DNA from: a virus | Strand: one strand, 5' to 3' | IMG/VR virus record: IMGVR_UViG_3300027734_000363 | Location: 1 to 20,898 of that record | Length of the DNA: 20,898 nucleotides | Program-made: the position numbers and the translations under genes | Shown: piece after piece, positions 7,840-13,571 of the stretch | How positions within the stretch are numbered: position 1 is the first letter of the stretch | Layout of the letters: every line of letters begins with the position of its first letter | The notes under the pieces: model-generated | Told to the model about the DNA's origin: nothing | The model's database searches: none | Seen by the model: the letters and a program-made list of their open reading frames with translations, nothing else

Positions 7840-8361
7840 ATGGCAAATACCACATTCAACGGCCCAGTTCGCTCGCAGAACGGCTTTCAAACTGTATCTA
7901 TTGACGCCACCACTGGCGCAGTCACTACCACGGCTACCCTTGGCGTTACTACTAGCGTAACCAACCTGACTACTACAAATCTGGTTTTTACTGACCAGAA
8001 TCACCCAAGCACCGCTGCCATCAACGCCACAGCAACTGCTACAGCAGCACAAGTTGCTACAGGCTATATCACTTCTACCTCAGCCGCAGCTACTACCATC
8101 ACTTTGCCTACCGGCACTTTGCTTGGCGCAGCACTTAGCGCAACTGCCGGTACTGTGATGGATTTGTTTATTGATAACACCGCTGGCGCAAGCACCGTGA
8201 CTATTGCCGTAGCTACAAACGGTATTTTGTCTGCCGCAGCGGCTGCTGGTTCTGGTGCTGGTGCAGGCTTGTTGACTGTGCCTTCTGGTGTAACAGGCTT
8301 GGCTCGTTTCACGATCATGTTCTCTAGTGCAACGGCCTACGTGTTTACCCGTACAGCCTAA
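7840..8361 (+). CDS. Beta-rich virion surface protein, capsid-associated
   Basis: A 173-aa protein of very simple composition, dominated by A, T, S, G and V. It has no Cys, signal peptide or long membrane helix. It begins NTTFNGPVRSQNGF, a start I recall from small structural proteins next to capsid genes in uncultured aquatic phages. It continues with short strand-like repeats of the TxTxTxTLG type and ends FTIMFSSATAYVFTRTA. The gene stands alone between two UUCG terminators and has its own leader, so its dose may be set independently of the capsid gene. Decoration or cement protein is the favoured role; a fibre-like trimer is the alternative. Confidence 0.6.
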   Translation: MANTTFNGPVRSQNGFQTVSIDATTGAVTTTATLGVTTSVTNLTTTNLVFTDQNHPSTAAINATATATAAQVATGYITSTSAAATTITLPTGTLLGAALSATAGTVMDLFIDNTAGASTVTIAVATNGILSAAAAAGSGAGAGLLTVPSGVTGLARFTIMFSSATAYVFTRTA

Positions 8362-8369
8362 TTGATCTT

Positions 8370-8388
8370 AGGGGCTTCGGCCCCTTTT
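8370..8388 (+). terminator. Rho-independent terminator after gene 7840
   Basis: AGGGGC (8370-8375), loop TTCG, GCCCCT (8380-8385) and a run of T. This is a 6-bp GC-rich stem with the same UUCG tetraloop as the terminator after the capsid gene. It begins 8 nt after the stop codon and sits only 17 nt before the next start, so some read-through is needed unless another promoter exists. Confidence 0.85.
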
Positions 8389-8404
8389 CTAGAGGAGATT
8401 GATT

Positions 8405-8698
8405 ATGATGCAATATGACGTAAAAAGTGCGCACCTTAGCGCGGCTGGCTCTTACTACGCAGGTCGAACACGGCTAAAGGGTATTGTTGTATCCCCAAAA
8501 ATAAGCACGTCGGTAACATTTGAAATCCGAGACGGTAGCGCCACAGCCGCCGTTCTCTACACGATGGACTTAGCTGGCAACAGTAATCCAAACACGTTTT
8601 ATGTCATAGTCCCCGGTGAAGGTATTTTGGCTAATACAGGTTTGTATTTAACGTTTAGTGCGGGTTCCGTAACTGGAATTACGGTGTTCTATGGCTAA
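8405..8698 (+). CDS. Small beta-rich virion protein
   Basis: A 97-aa protein. An in-frame TTG at 8399 would extend it by two residues, but AGGAG (8393-8397) lies 7 nt before ATG 8405, so that start is chosen; ATG 8408 is also possible. The protein reads as alternating strands: QYDVKSAHLSAAGSYYAGRTRLKG, then VTFEIRDGS, a PGEGILANTGLYLTF segment and a final VTGITVFYG. I recall proteins of about 100 residues with this RTRLKG...PGEGI...FYG pattern next to capsid genes in uncultured phages. It is probably a minor head or spike component. The last 8 nt overlap the next gene. Confidence 0.7.
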   Translation: MMQYDVKSAHLSAAGSYYAGRTRLKGIVVSPKISTSVTFEIRDGSATAAVLYTMDLAGNSNPNTFYVIVPGEGILANTGLYLTFSAGSVTGITVFYG

Positions 8699-8945
8699 GA
8701 GTCCAGCATGGACTCGCAAAGAAGGCAAGAACCCCAAAGGCGGCTTGAACGCCAAGGGACGTGCGTCCTACAATGCAGCGAATCCGGGGAAACCGGGGCT
8801 AAAGAGGCCTCAACCCGAGGGCGGCAGCAGGCGAGACTCTTTCTGCGCAAGGATGACTGGGCACAAGAAGAAAAACACAAGCCCAGAAGTGGCCAGAGAT
8901 CCAAATTCCCGAATCAATAAATCCCTAAGAGCGTGGAACTGCTGA
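8691..8945 (+). CDS. Small basic protein, DUF6321-like
   Basis: An 84-aa basic protein starting 8 nt inside the previous gene. Clear motifs are WTRKEGKNPKGGLNAKGRASY (7-27), ANPGKPGLKRPQP (30-42), RRDSFCARMTGHKKK (47-61) and DPNSRINKSLRAWNC at the C-terminus. I recall this set of motifs from a widespread phage family of unknown function (DUF6321 from memory). There is no membrane segment. The high Lys/Arg content and the Cys in SFCARM suggest nucleic-acid contact, which is inference. It opens the cluster of small Lys/Gly-rich proteins. Confidence 0.8.
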   Translation: MAKSPAWTRKEGKNPKGGLNAKGRASYNAANPGKPGLKRPQPEGGSRRDSFCARMTGHKKKNTSPEVARDPNSRINKSLRAWNC

Positions 8946-8946
8946 T

Positions 8947-9159
8947 ATGAAACCCGAAACCGTTGACATAGTGAAACAAGTTGGTGATGGCCTGTCGTTT
9001 ATCACGGCTGTAGCCACGATCACCAATATGTTGCCCTCTATTGCCGCCCTGTTTACGATCATTTGGACAGGTATGCGGATTGCCGAAATGATTACAGGCA
9101 AAGAATTTTCTGTGCTGATTGGTTGGAAAAAGGTGTCCAAAGATGCCCAGCACAAGTAA
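8947..9159 (+). CDS. Small membrane protein, holin-like
   Basis: A 70-aa protein with a charged N-terminus (KPETVDIVKQVGDG), a hydrophobic stretch over about residues 16-45 broken by a Pro (two short or one long membrane helix), and a basic C-terminus. Size and topology fit phage holins, which make holes in the inner membrane for lysis. No endolysin is adjacent, so another membrane function is possible. It starts one base after the preceding stop and overlaps the next gene by 17 nt. Confidence 0.5.
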   Translation: MKPETVDIVKQVGDGLSFITAVATITNMLPSIAALFTIIWTGMRIAEMITGKEFSVLIGWKKVSKDAQHK

Positions 9160-9685
9160 AAAACAACATGATTTCATGGAGGCTGTGGCGCATAGTCCAG
9201 CTTTTGCGAAGAAGGTGGGTGTCCCACAGTCCGTGGGCAAGGATTTTTCCAACGCGGACAAGGGCCGCAAATTTTCAAAAGGCGGTGATACTATGGCTAC
9301 AGCAAAAAAAGTTGCTCCTTCTCCAATGGGCAAACCAGTAATGAAACCCGGCATGAGCACGGCTAAGGACGGCATGAAGAAGCCAACTCCTATGGCCAAA
9401 ACCGCTATGGCCGGTAGCATGATGGGTATGAAAAAAGGCGGCATGGCCAAGTACATGTCGTTTACCGATACGGGCAAGCCTGCGGGCATGAAAAAAGTTC
9501 AAAAAATGGCTTCTGGCGGCATGGCAGCTTCCTCGATGGGCAAAGTTCGTACTGCCGCCCCCAGCCGTGATGGCGTTGCAACCAAGGGTAAAACCAAAGG
9601 TATGCAAGTCAAGATGGCCGGATCCGGTGTGCCTAACGGCATCGGTTCCCGTGTGATGAAAAAAGGCGGAATGGCCAAGTGTTAA
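9143..9685 (+). CDS. Met/Lys/Gly-rich protein with two MKKGG motifs, possible fusion
   Basis: The frame opens at 9119, but ATG 9143 is chosen: AAGGTG lies 9 nt upstream and MPSTSKKQHDFMEAVAHSP is the N-terminus I recall for this family. The product is 180 aa. Residues 1-48 form a small domain (FAKKVGVPQSVGKDF, ending KFSKGG). Residues 51-180 are low complexity, rich in M, K, G and A, with MKKGGMAK at 96-103 and 172-179 and a DGVATKGKTKG motif at 143-153. Met 51 (ATG 9293) has its own AAGGCGG-type site, so a shorter nested product of 130 aa is possible. The two halves look like separate genes joined in frame. The function is unknown; similar low-complexity proteins sit near heads and adaptors in other uncultured phages. 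Confidence 0.7.
   Translation: MPSTSKKQHDFMEAVAHSPAFAKKVGVPQSVGKDFSNADKGRKFSKGGDTMATAKKVAPSPMGKPVMKPGMSTAKDGMKKPTPMAKTAMAGSMMGMKKGGMAKYMSFTDTGKPAGMKKVQKMASGGMAASSMGKVRTAAPSRDGVATKGKTKGMQVKMAGSGVPNGIGSRVMKKGGMAKC
9428..9452 (+). repeat. MKKGGMAK-coding repeat, copy 1
   Basis: Twenty-five bases coding MKKGGMAK plus one base. They match 9656-9680 with a single mismatch, and the core AAAAAAGGCGG recurs exactly at 9659, 10797 and 12537. The repeat is within one gene, so an internal duplication is likely. Confidence 0.8.
9656..9680 (+). repeat. MKKGGMAK-coding repeat, copy 2
   Basis: Second copy of the 25-base repeat, with one mismatch to 9428-9452. It forms the C-terminal end of the same protein, followed by Cys and the stop codon. 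Confidence 0.8.
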
Positions 9686-9700
9686 TTTAAGGAGAACGAC

Positions 9701-10207
9701 ATGGCATTAAATCCAATGAATCGCAAGCTGGATAGAAAAGGCAATCCGATTGTTTCAAAGGCAGAGCTTGAAGACTTCAAGAGTAAGTATGGCCAAAACA
9801 TGGAGTTGCGCGACTTTCTAAACAAAGAACGTGGTTTAACTCGCCGTGGCAGTGCGGGAACAAAAGCACCCGTGTCCGTGTCTGAAGAACGTTCTCTCAC
9901 AATTGACAGCCCTGACACTGCAACCGCAAAAGAAGTTGCTTCCCTCATGCCTTCCCCAGCTAAGCCAGCAGATAGATCACGTGAAGTAACTGCAAGAGAA
10001 TTAGCAGAGAACTTTAACCCCACACCATCAACCATGCCAAGAAGTCGCGGTATGTCTTCTTCTAGTGCTGAAGATAAAAGTGAGTTCATGCCCGGTGGTA
10101 TGAAAAAAGGTGGTATGACTGCTTCCAAGCGTGGTGATGGCTGCGCCGTTAAGGGCAAAACTCGTGGAACTATGGTCACTATGAAAGGCGGCGGTTACGC
10201 CCGTTAA
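9701..10207 (+). CDS. KKGG/KGKT-motif protein of unknown function
   Basis: A 168-aa protein with a good ribosome site (AAGGAG). The N-terminal 45 residues are charged and helical (RKLDRKGNPIVSKAELEDFK). The middle, about 50-125, is Ser/Thr/Pro/Glu-rich and probably disordered. The C-terminus carries GGMKKGG (132-138), DGCAVKGKTRG (146-156) and MKGGGYAR. The end thus repeats the motif order of the preceding protein (MKKGG plus DG-x-A-x-KGKT), which points to shared ancestry of the C-terminal module. No enzyme motif, signal peptide or membrane segment is seen. The function is unknown. Confidence 0.75.
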   Translation: MALNPMNRKLDRKGNPIVSKAELEDFKSKYGQNMELRDFLNKERGLTRRGSAGTKAPVSVSEERSLTIDSPDTATAKEVASLMPSPAKPADRSREVTARELAENFNPTPSTMPRSRGMSSSSAEDKSEFMPGGMKKGGMTASKRGDGCAVKGKTRGTMVTMKGGGYAR

Positions 10208-10210
10208 ATT

Positions 10211-10486
10211 ATGATGGCATCCCGTGGTATGGGCGCAATCCGCGCCAGCAAAATGCCGAGCGGGGCTAGAAAGCCTCGTCGGGATGACACTGATTTCACC
10301 CAGTACAAAGAGGGTGGCAAGGTTAATGCTGCTGGTAACTACACCAAACCCAGTCTGCGCAAGCGGATTGTGTCGCAGGTAAAGGCAGCGGCAACTCACG
10401 GCACCGGTGCAGGGCAATGGTCGGCACGTAAGGCACAGCTTGTTGCCAAGAGGTATAAGGCGGCTGGCGGGGGCTATCGAGATTGA
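10211..10486 (+). CDS. Small basic protein with GQWSARKAQL module
   Basis: A 91-aa basic protein starting 3 nt after the previous stop (ATG 10211 or 10214; no strong ribosome site). It has a disordered basic N-terminus, YKEGGKVN (32-39) related to the KKGG motifs of its neighbours, then NYTKPSLRKRIVSQVKAA (43-60) and GQWSARKAQLVAKRYKAAGG (68-87). I remember the last module, in which a conserved W is followed by a basic helix and GGGY, as common in uncultured phages, with unknown function. DNA or RNA binding is plausible from charge only. Its stop overlaps the next start in a TTGA. Confidence 0.75.
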   Translation: MMASRGMGAIRASKMPSGARKPRRDDTDFTQYKEGGKVNAAGNYTKPSLRKRIVSQVKAAATHGTGAGQWSARKAQLVAKRYKAAGGGYRD

Positions 10487-10716
10487 AGGCACCTCAAAAA
10501 TCCTTAAAGGATTGGGGTGACCAGAAATGGAGAACCAAGAGTGGAAAGCCGTCTAGTAAAACAGGTGAGCGATATCTTCCAGAAGCTGCGATCAAAAGTC
10601 TCAGCCCTGCTGAGTACGCTGCAACGACCAAAGCCAAGCGGGCAGGAAAAGCTGCCGGAAAACAATTCGTAGCCCAACCCAAAACGATAGCAAAGAAAAC
10701 AGCGAGGTTCCGATAA
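10483..10716 (+). CDS. Small basic protein, KSLKDW...KWRTKSGKPS family
   Basis: A 77-aa protein of strongly basic composition, with KSLKDWGDQKWRTKSGKPSS (6-25), GERYLPEAAIKSLSPAEYAA (28-47) and a Lys/Ala-rich tail ending KKTARFR. The only fitting start is TTG 10483, which overlaps the upstream stop codon (TTGA), so stop-start coupling is likely. I recall the KWRTKSGKPS motif from many uncultured phage proteins, all without a known role. Its stop codon shares one base with the next ATG (TAATG). A nucleic-acid-binding role is suggested only by charge. Confidence 0.75.
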   Translation: MKAPQKSLKDWGDQKWRTKSGKPSSKTGERYLPEAAIKSLSPAEYAATTKAKRAGKAAGKQFVAQPKTIAKKTARFR

Positions 10717-10982
10717 TGGCAAAGTTTCCTGATTTAACGGGTGATGGCAAAGTTACCCAAGCGGACATCCTTAAAGGTCGTGGCGTAGAAACCATGAAAA
10801 AAGGCGGTTCTGCTAAAAATTGGATTCAAGATGCAATTAAAAAGCCCGGTGCTTTGAAGAAGCAGCTTAAGATCAATCCGAAGAATCCTATTCCTCCAAA
10901 AAAGTTGGCTAATGCCGCTAAAGCTCCCGGCAAACTGGGCCAACGTGCTCGTCTGGCGCAAACGCTTAAGAAAATGAAGTAA
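10716..10982 (+). CDS. EF-hand-like loop plus basic helical module
   Basis: An 88-aa protein in TAATG overlap with the gene before it. Residues 6-17 read DLTGDGKVTQAD, which satisfies the EF-hand/dockerin calcium loop: D6, T8, D10, G11, V13, T14 and D17 at positions 1, 3, 5, 6, 8, 9 and 12. MKKGGS (27-32) follows, using the same AAAAAAGGCGG bases as the neighbours. Then comes NWIQDAIKKPGALKKQL (35-51) and a basic end with KAPGKLGQRARLAQTLKKM. The second half is a module I recall from phage proteins of unknown function. Calcium binding is inferred from the motif; a single loop may bind only weakly or after dimerising. Confidence 0.75.
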   Translation: MAKFPDLTGDGKVTQADILKGRGVETMKKGGSAKNWIQDAIKKPGALKKQLKINPKNPIPPKKLANAAKAPGKLGQRARLAQTLKKMK

Positions 10983-10984
10983 TC

Positions 10985-11917
10985 ATGGCATCGACCACCG
11001 GAACCTCAGTCTTTAATCTCGACATGAACGACCTCATTGAGGAGGCGTTTGAGCGTTGCGGTCAGGAGTTGCGTACAGGCTATAACTTTCGCACGGCCCG
11101 CAGGTCTTTAAACATCCTGACCATCGAGTGGGCAAATCGGGGTATCAACTTTTGGACGGTTGAGCAGGGGCAGATTCCCATGGTGACTGGGCAAGCCATC
11201 TATCCAGTGCCCGTAGATACGATTGATTTGTTAGACACTGTGATCCGTCAGAACAACGGTACAAGCAATCAGATTGATATCAACATCAGCCGGATTGCAG
11301 AGCCTACCTATATGAGCTTGCCAAACAAATTAGCTCAGGGGCGTCCTATTCAAGTTTGGTTCAACCGTCAATCTGGGCAAGAAAACCTGAGCACAGCCAC
11401 ATTGGCTGCAACCATTTCCAGTACTGCCACGACCATCACCGTTTCGTCTGTGGCCAATCTGACGACTGCCGGTTTTATCAAAATTGGTAGCGAAACCATC
11501 AGCTACCCTAACGTAGACCCTGTAAACAACCAGTTGCTTAATTGCGCTCGCGGGCAAAACAACACAACGGCAGCCGCGCACACTTCGGGTGCGGCTATCA
11601 CGGTTCAGAACCTTCCGGCCATCAACGTCTGGCCAACGCCCAACGCACCGGGTGACCAGTACATGTTTGTGTACTACCGTATGCGGCGTATTCAGGATGC
11701 TGGCTCCGGCGTGACGGTTCAAGATATCCCATTCCGCTTTATCCCTTGTATGGTGGCTGGGCTGGCTTATCAGTTGAGCACCAAGTTGCCCAATGTGGAT
11801 CAGCAGCGGGTTATCGGATTAAAAATGGAATATGAGCAGCAGTGGGATTTGGCCGCTGCGGAAGACCGAGATACATCTCCTTTGCGGTTTGTGCCAAGGA
11901 ACATGTTCTATGCCTAA
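10985..11917 (+). CDS. Head-tail adaptor-like protein with inserted beta domain
   Basis: A 310-aa protein. Residues 11-60 are helical (NDLIEEAFERCGQELRTGYN, then RRSLNILTIEWANRGINFWT), as in adaptor or tail-tubular-A-type proteins that seal the portal ring. Residues 205-310 return to that core (NVWPTPNAPGD, YRMRRIQDAGSG, IPFRFIPCMVAGLAY, ending with RFVPRNMF). Between about 134 and 209 sits a separate module, with TTITVSSVANL, GFIKIGSETISY and CARGQNNTTAAAHTSGAA, which I recall as a mobile beta unit in many phage structural proteins. Relatives as I remember them lack it at this site. It starts 2 nt after the upstream stop, and its last 8 nt overlap the zinc-ribbon gene. Confidence 0.75.
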   Translation: MASTTGTSVFNLDMNDLIEEAFERCGQELRTGYNFRTARRSLNILTIEWANRGINFWTVEQGQIPMVTGQAIYPVPVDTIDLLDTVIRQNNGTSNQIDINISRIAEPTYMSLPNKLAQGRPIQVWFNRQSGQENLSTATLAATISSTATTITVSSVANLTTAGFIKIGSETISYPNVDPVNNQLLNCARGQNNTTAAAHTSGAAITVQNLPAINVWPTPNAPGDQYMFVYYRMRRIQDAGSGVTVQDIPFRFIPCMVAGLAYQLSTKLPNVDQQRVIGLKMEYEQQWDLAAAEDRDTSPLRFVPRNMFYA

Positions 11918-12338
11918 TCGTTTTGCGTCAGGCAAACATGCGATTGCGGAATGTGATAGGTGTGCTGGGCGTTACATGCTTAAGGAGTTGCGCACTCAGA
12001 CGGTTAAGACAAGACCTTTCAAAATTAAAGTTTGTCGTGCGTGTTGGGATCCAGATCATCCACAGTTGCAGTTGGGCATGTACCCAGTTAACGATCCGCA
12101 AGCTGTGCGTGAGCCACGTCCTGATGTGAGCTACCAAGTTTCGGGCCAGAACGGGTTGCAGATTTTGTTGACTAATAGTGTGTCCCCAGATGGCTTTGGT
12201 TACCCAGAAGCAGGTAGCAGGATCTTTCAGTGGGGGTGGAACCCGGTTGGCGGAGCTAGGAATTTTGATACTGATCTAACGCCAAATAACTTGGTTCTAG
12301 CTGTAGAACTTGGTACAGTAACGGTAAGCGTAACTTAG
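11910..12338 (+). CDS. Zinc-ribbon structural-locus protein
   Basis: The frame opens at 11832, but ATG 11910 is preferred: AAGGA lies 9 nt upstream and ATGCCTAA gives the usual 8-nt overlap with the adaptor gene. The product is 142 aa. Residues 15-45 hold CDRC (15-18) and CRAC (42-45), a two-knuckle zinc-ribbon pattern, followed by WDPDHPQLQL. The C-terminal half (about 75-142) is beta-rich with SPDGFGYPEAGSRIFQWGWN. I recall the C-x2-C...C-x2-CWD-x-x-HP pattern from uncultured phage genomes, again beside adaptor genes. Its function is unknown; it may contact DNA or stabilise a virion interface. Zinc binding is inferred. Confidence 0.75.
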   Translation: MPNRFASGKHAIAECDRCAGRYMLKELRTQTVKTRPFKIKVCRACWDPDHPQLQLGMYPVNDPQAVREPRPDVSYQVSGQNGLQILLTNSVSPDGFGYPEAGSRIFQWGWNPVGGARNFDTDLTPNNLVLAVELGTVTVSVT

Positions 12339-12347
12339 GAGTCTAAT

Positions 12348-12551
12348 ATGGACAAAATGGATTTAAAACAGGACAAGAAAATGATTGCTGGTGCCGTGCA
12401 TAAGCACGAAAAACACATGCATCCCGGCAAGCCTATGACTAAGCTGGCTAAAGGCGGCAAGACCAACTTGCAAATGAAGCAGTTGGGTCGTGGTTTGGCT
12501 AAGGTTGCCAATCAGAAGAAGTCTTCTTTCACCTACAAAAAAGGCGGTTGA
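12348..12551 (+). CDS. Small Lys/His/Met-rich protein ending in KKGG
   Basis: A 67-aa basic protein with AGGAG 6 nt before the ATG. It contains DLKQDKKMIAGAVHKHEKHM (5-24), LAKGGKTNLQMKQLGRGL (33-50), and ends with YKKGG at the stop. The four His in the first 25 residues could bind metal, though without a recognised motif. The KKGG codons (AAAAAAGGCGG, 12537-12547) also form the ribosome site of the next gene, whose ATG follows the stop by one base. Function unknown. Confidence 0.75.
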   Translation: MDKMDLKQDKKMIAGAVHKHEKHMHPGKPMTKLAKGGKTNLQMKQLGRGLAKVANQKKSSFTYKKGG

Positions 12552-12552
12552 T

Positions 12553-12891
12553 ATGGCTAAATTCAGTCAAAAAGTTATGGGCAAAGAAGTTGGTAATGCC
12601 AGCGTTTATGCCAAACCACACAACAACCCAGTAAAGCCCGGTCGCCCCGTGCCTGCTGGTGAGACATTGGTTGCTACACGTGTAAATGGCCCCCAGCCCT
12701 CTACAGCCGGTGGTGTGGACATCAAGAACAGCGGCTATGACGGTGGCAACCGCATGAAGGCCAACGATGTCAATATGTCTGTTGGAAACATCAGCCGCGA
12801 TGACTATCCCGCTCCTAAAACCTCCGGCATTAAAATCCGTGGTACTGGCGCAGCCACTAAAGGCGTAATGGCTCGGGGGCCGATGGCGTGA
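12553..12891 (+). CDS. KG-motif protein ending GAATKGVMARGPMA
   Basis: The frame is open from 12490, but ATG 12553 is chosen because AAGG lies 9 nt upstream and the earlier codons lie inside the previous gene. The product is 112 aa, low complexity, rich in G, N, P and K, probably mostly disordered. The C-terminus has SGIKIRGTGAATKGVMARGP (91-110), which echoes the DGVATKGKTKG and DGCAVKGKTRG motifs of the 9143 and 9701 proteins. I recall this C-terminal signature from many uncultured phages, often just before an adaptor gene as here. The stop overlaps the next start (GTGA). Function unknown. Confidence 0.75.
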   Translation: MAKFSQKVMGKEVGNASVYAKPHNNPVKPGRPVPAGETLVATRVNGPQPSTAGGVDIKNSGYDGGNRMKANDVNMSVGNISRDDYPAPKTSGIKIRGTGAATKGVMARGPMA

Positions 12892-13571
12892 ACTATACGC
12901 AGCTTGTAGCCGCTATAACTGATTACACCCAAAATCAGTTTGATACCACCTCGATAAATACAATTATCGCGCAGGCGGAACAGCGCATCTACAACTCGGT
13001 TCAGTTCCCTTCGTTGCGTAAAAACGTGACGGGTAGCGTCACCTCTGTAAACAAATATTTGTCTTGCCCAGAAGACTTTTTGTCTACTTACTCTTTGGCA
13101 GTCATTGACGCCAGTGGCAACTACGAATATTTGTTGAACAAGGATGTGAACTTCATCCGGCAGTCTTACCCTAACCCGACCACAGACGTTGGCATCCCTA
13201 AGTACTACGCCCTGTTCGGCCCGACAGTCAACACCAGCACAATCACCAACGAGTTGTCGTTCATTGTTGGCCCAACGCCCGATGCCTCCTATTCTGTGGA
13301 GTTGCACTATTACTACTATCCAACTTCAATCACTACAGCTAGTACTACGTGGCTGGGGGATAACTTTGATACCGTCCTCTTGTATGGTTCTCTGGTTGAA
13401 GCGTACACCTACATGAAGGGCGAACAAGATTTAATTGTTTTGTACGATACCAAGTACAAAGAAGCACTGGCCTTGGCTAAGCGTTTGGGTGATGGACTTG
13501 AGCGCAGCGATGCGTATCGCAGTGGCCAGTACCGTGAAGCGCCTCTACCTCAAAATTCGGGGGTTAGATAA
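12888..13571 (+). CDS. Phage adaptor protein (second head-tail connector)
   Basis: A 227-aa protein starting at GTG 12888, which overlaps the upstream stop (GTGA); the N-terminus MNYTQLVAAITDYTQNQF fits the family with this start. It continues with IIAQAEQRIYNSVQFPSLRK (26-45), SCPEDFLSTYSLAVID (59-74), FIRQSYPNPTTDVGIPKYYA (89-108), FIVGPTPD and WLGDNFDTVLLYGSLVEAY. I recall this pattern as a phage adaptor family of the kind found under the portal in podoviruses (SU10 adaptor-like, from memory). It would form a ring between portal and tail. The adaptor-type protein at 10985 suggests two stacked connector rings. Confidence 0.8.
   Translation: MNYTQLVAAITDYTQNQFDTTSINTIIAQAEQRIYNSVQFPSLRKNVTGSVTSVNKYLSCPEDFLSTYSLAVIDASGNYEYLLNKDVNFIRQSYPNPTTDVGIPKYYALFGPTVNTSTITNELSFIVGPTPDASYSVELHYYYYPTSITTASTTWLGDNFDTVLLYGSLVEAYTYMKGEQDLIVLYDTKYKEALALAKRLGDGLERSDAYRSGQYREAPLPQNSGVR

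Noticed and set aside
7598-7960. 120-aa + strand frame spanning the end of the capsid gene
   Set aside because: It would run through the strong terminator and leader and reads as non-conserved sequence in a shadow frame.
9431-9437. AAAAAAG runs as programmed frameshift sites
   Set aside because: The phase is G-AAA-AAA-G rather than A-AAA-AAG, and no overlapping frame gives a sensible extended product.
11832-11909. Upstream extension of the zinc-ribbon gene
   Set aside because: It lies within the adaptor gene; the product would begin with non-conserved residues, and ATG 11910 has a ribosome site and the usual 8-nt overlap.
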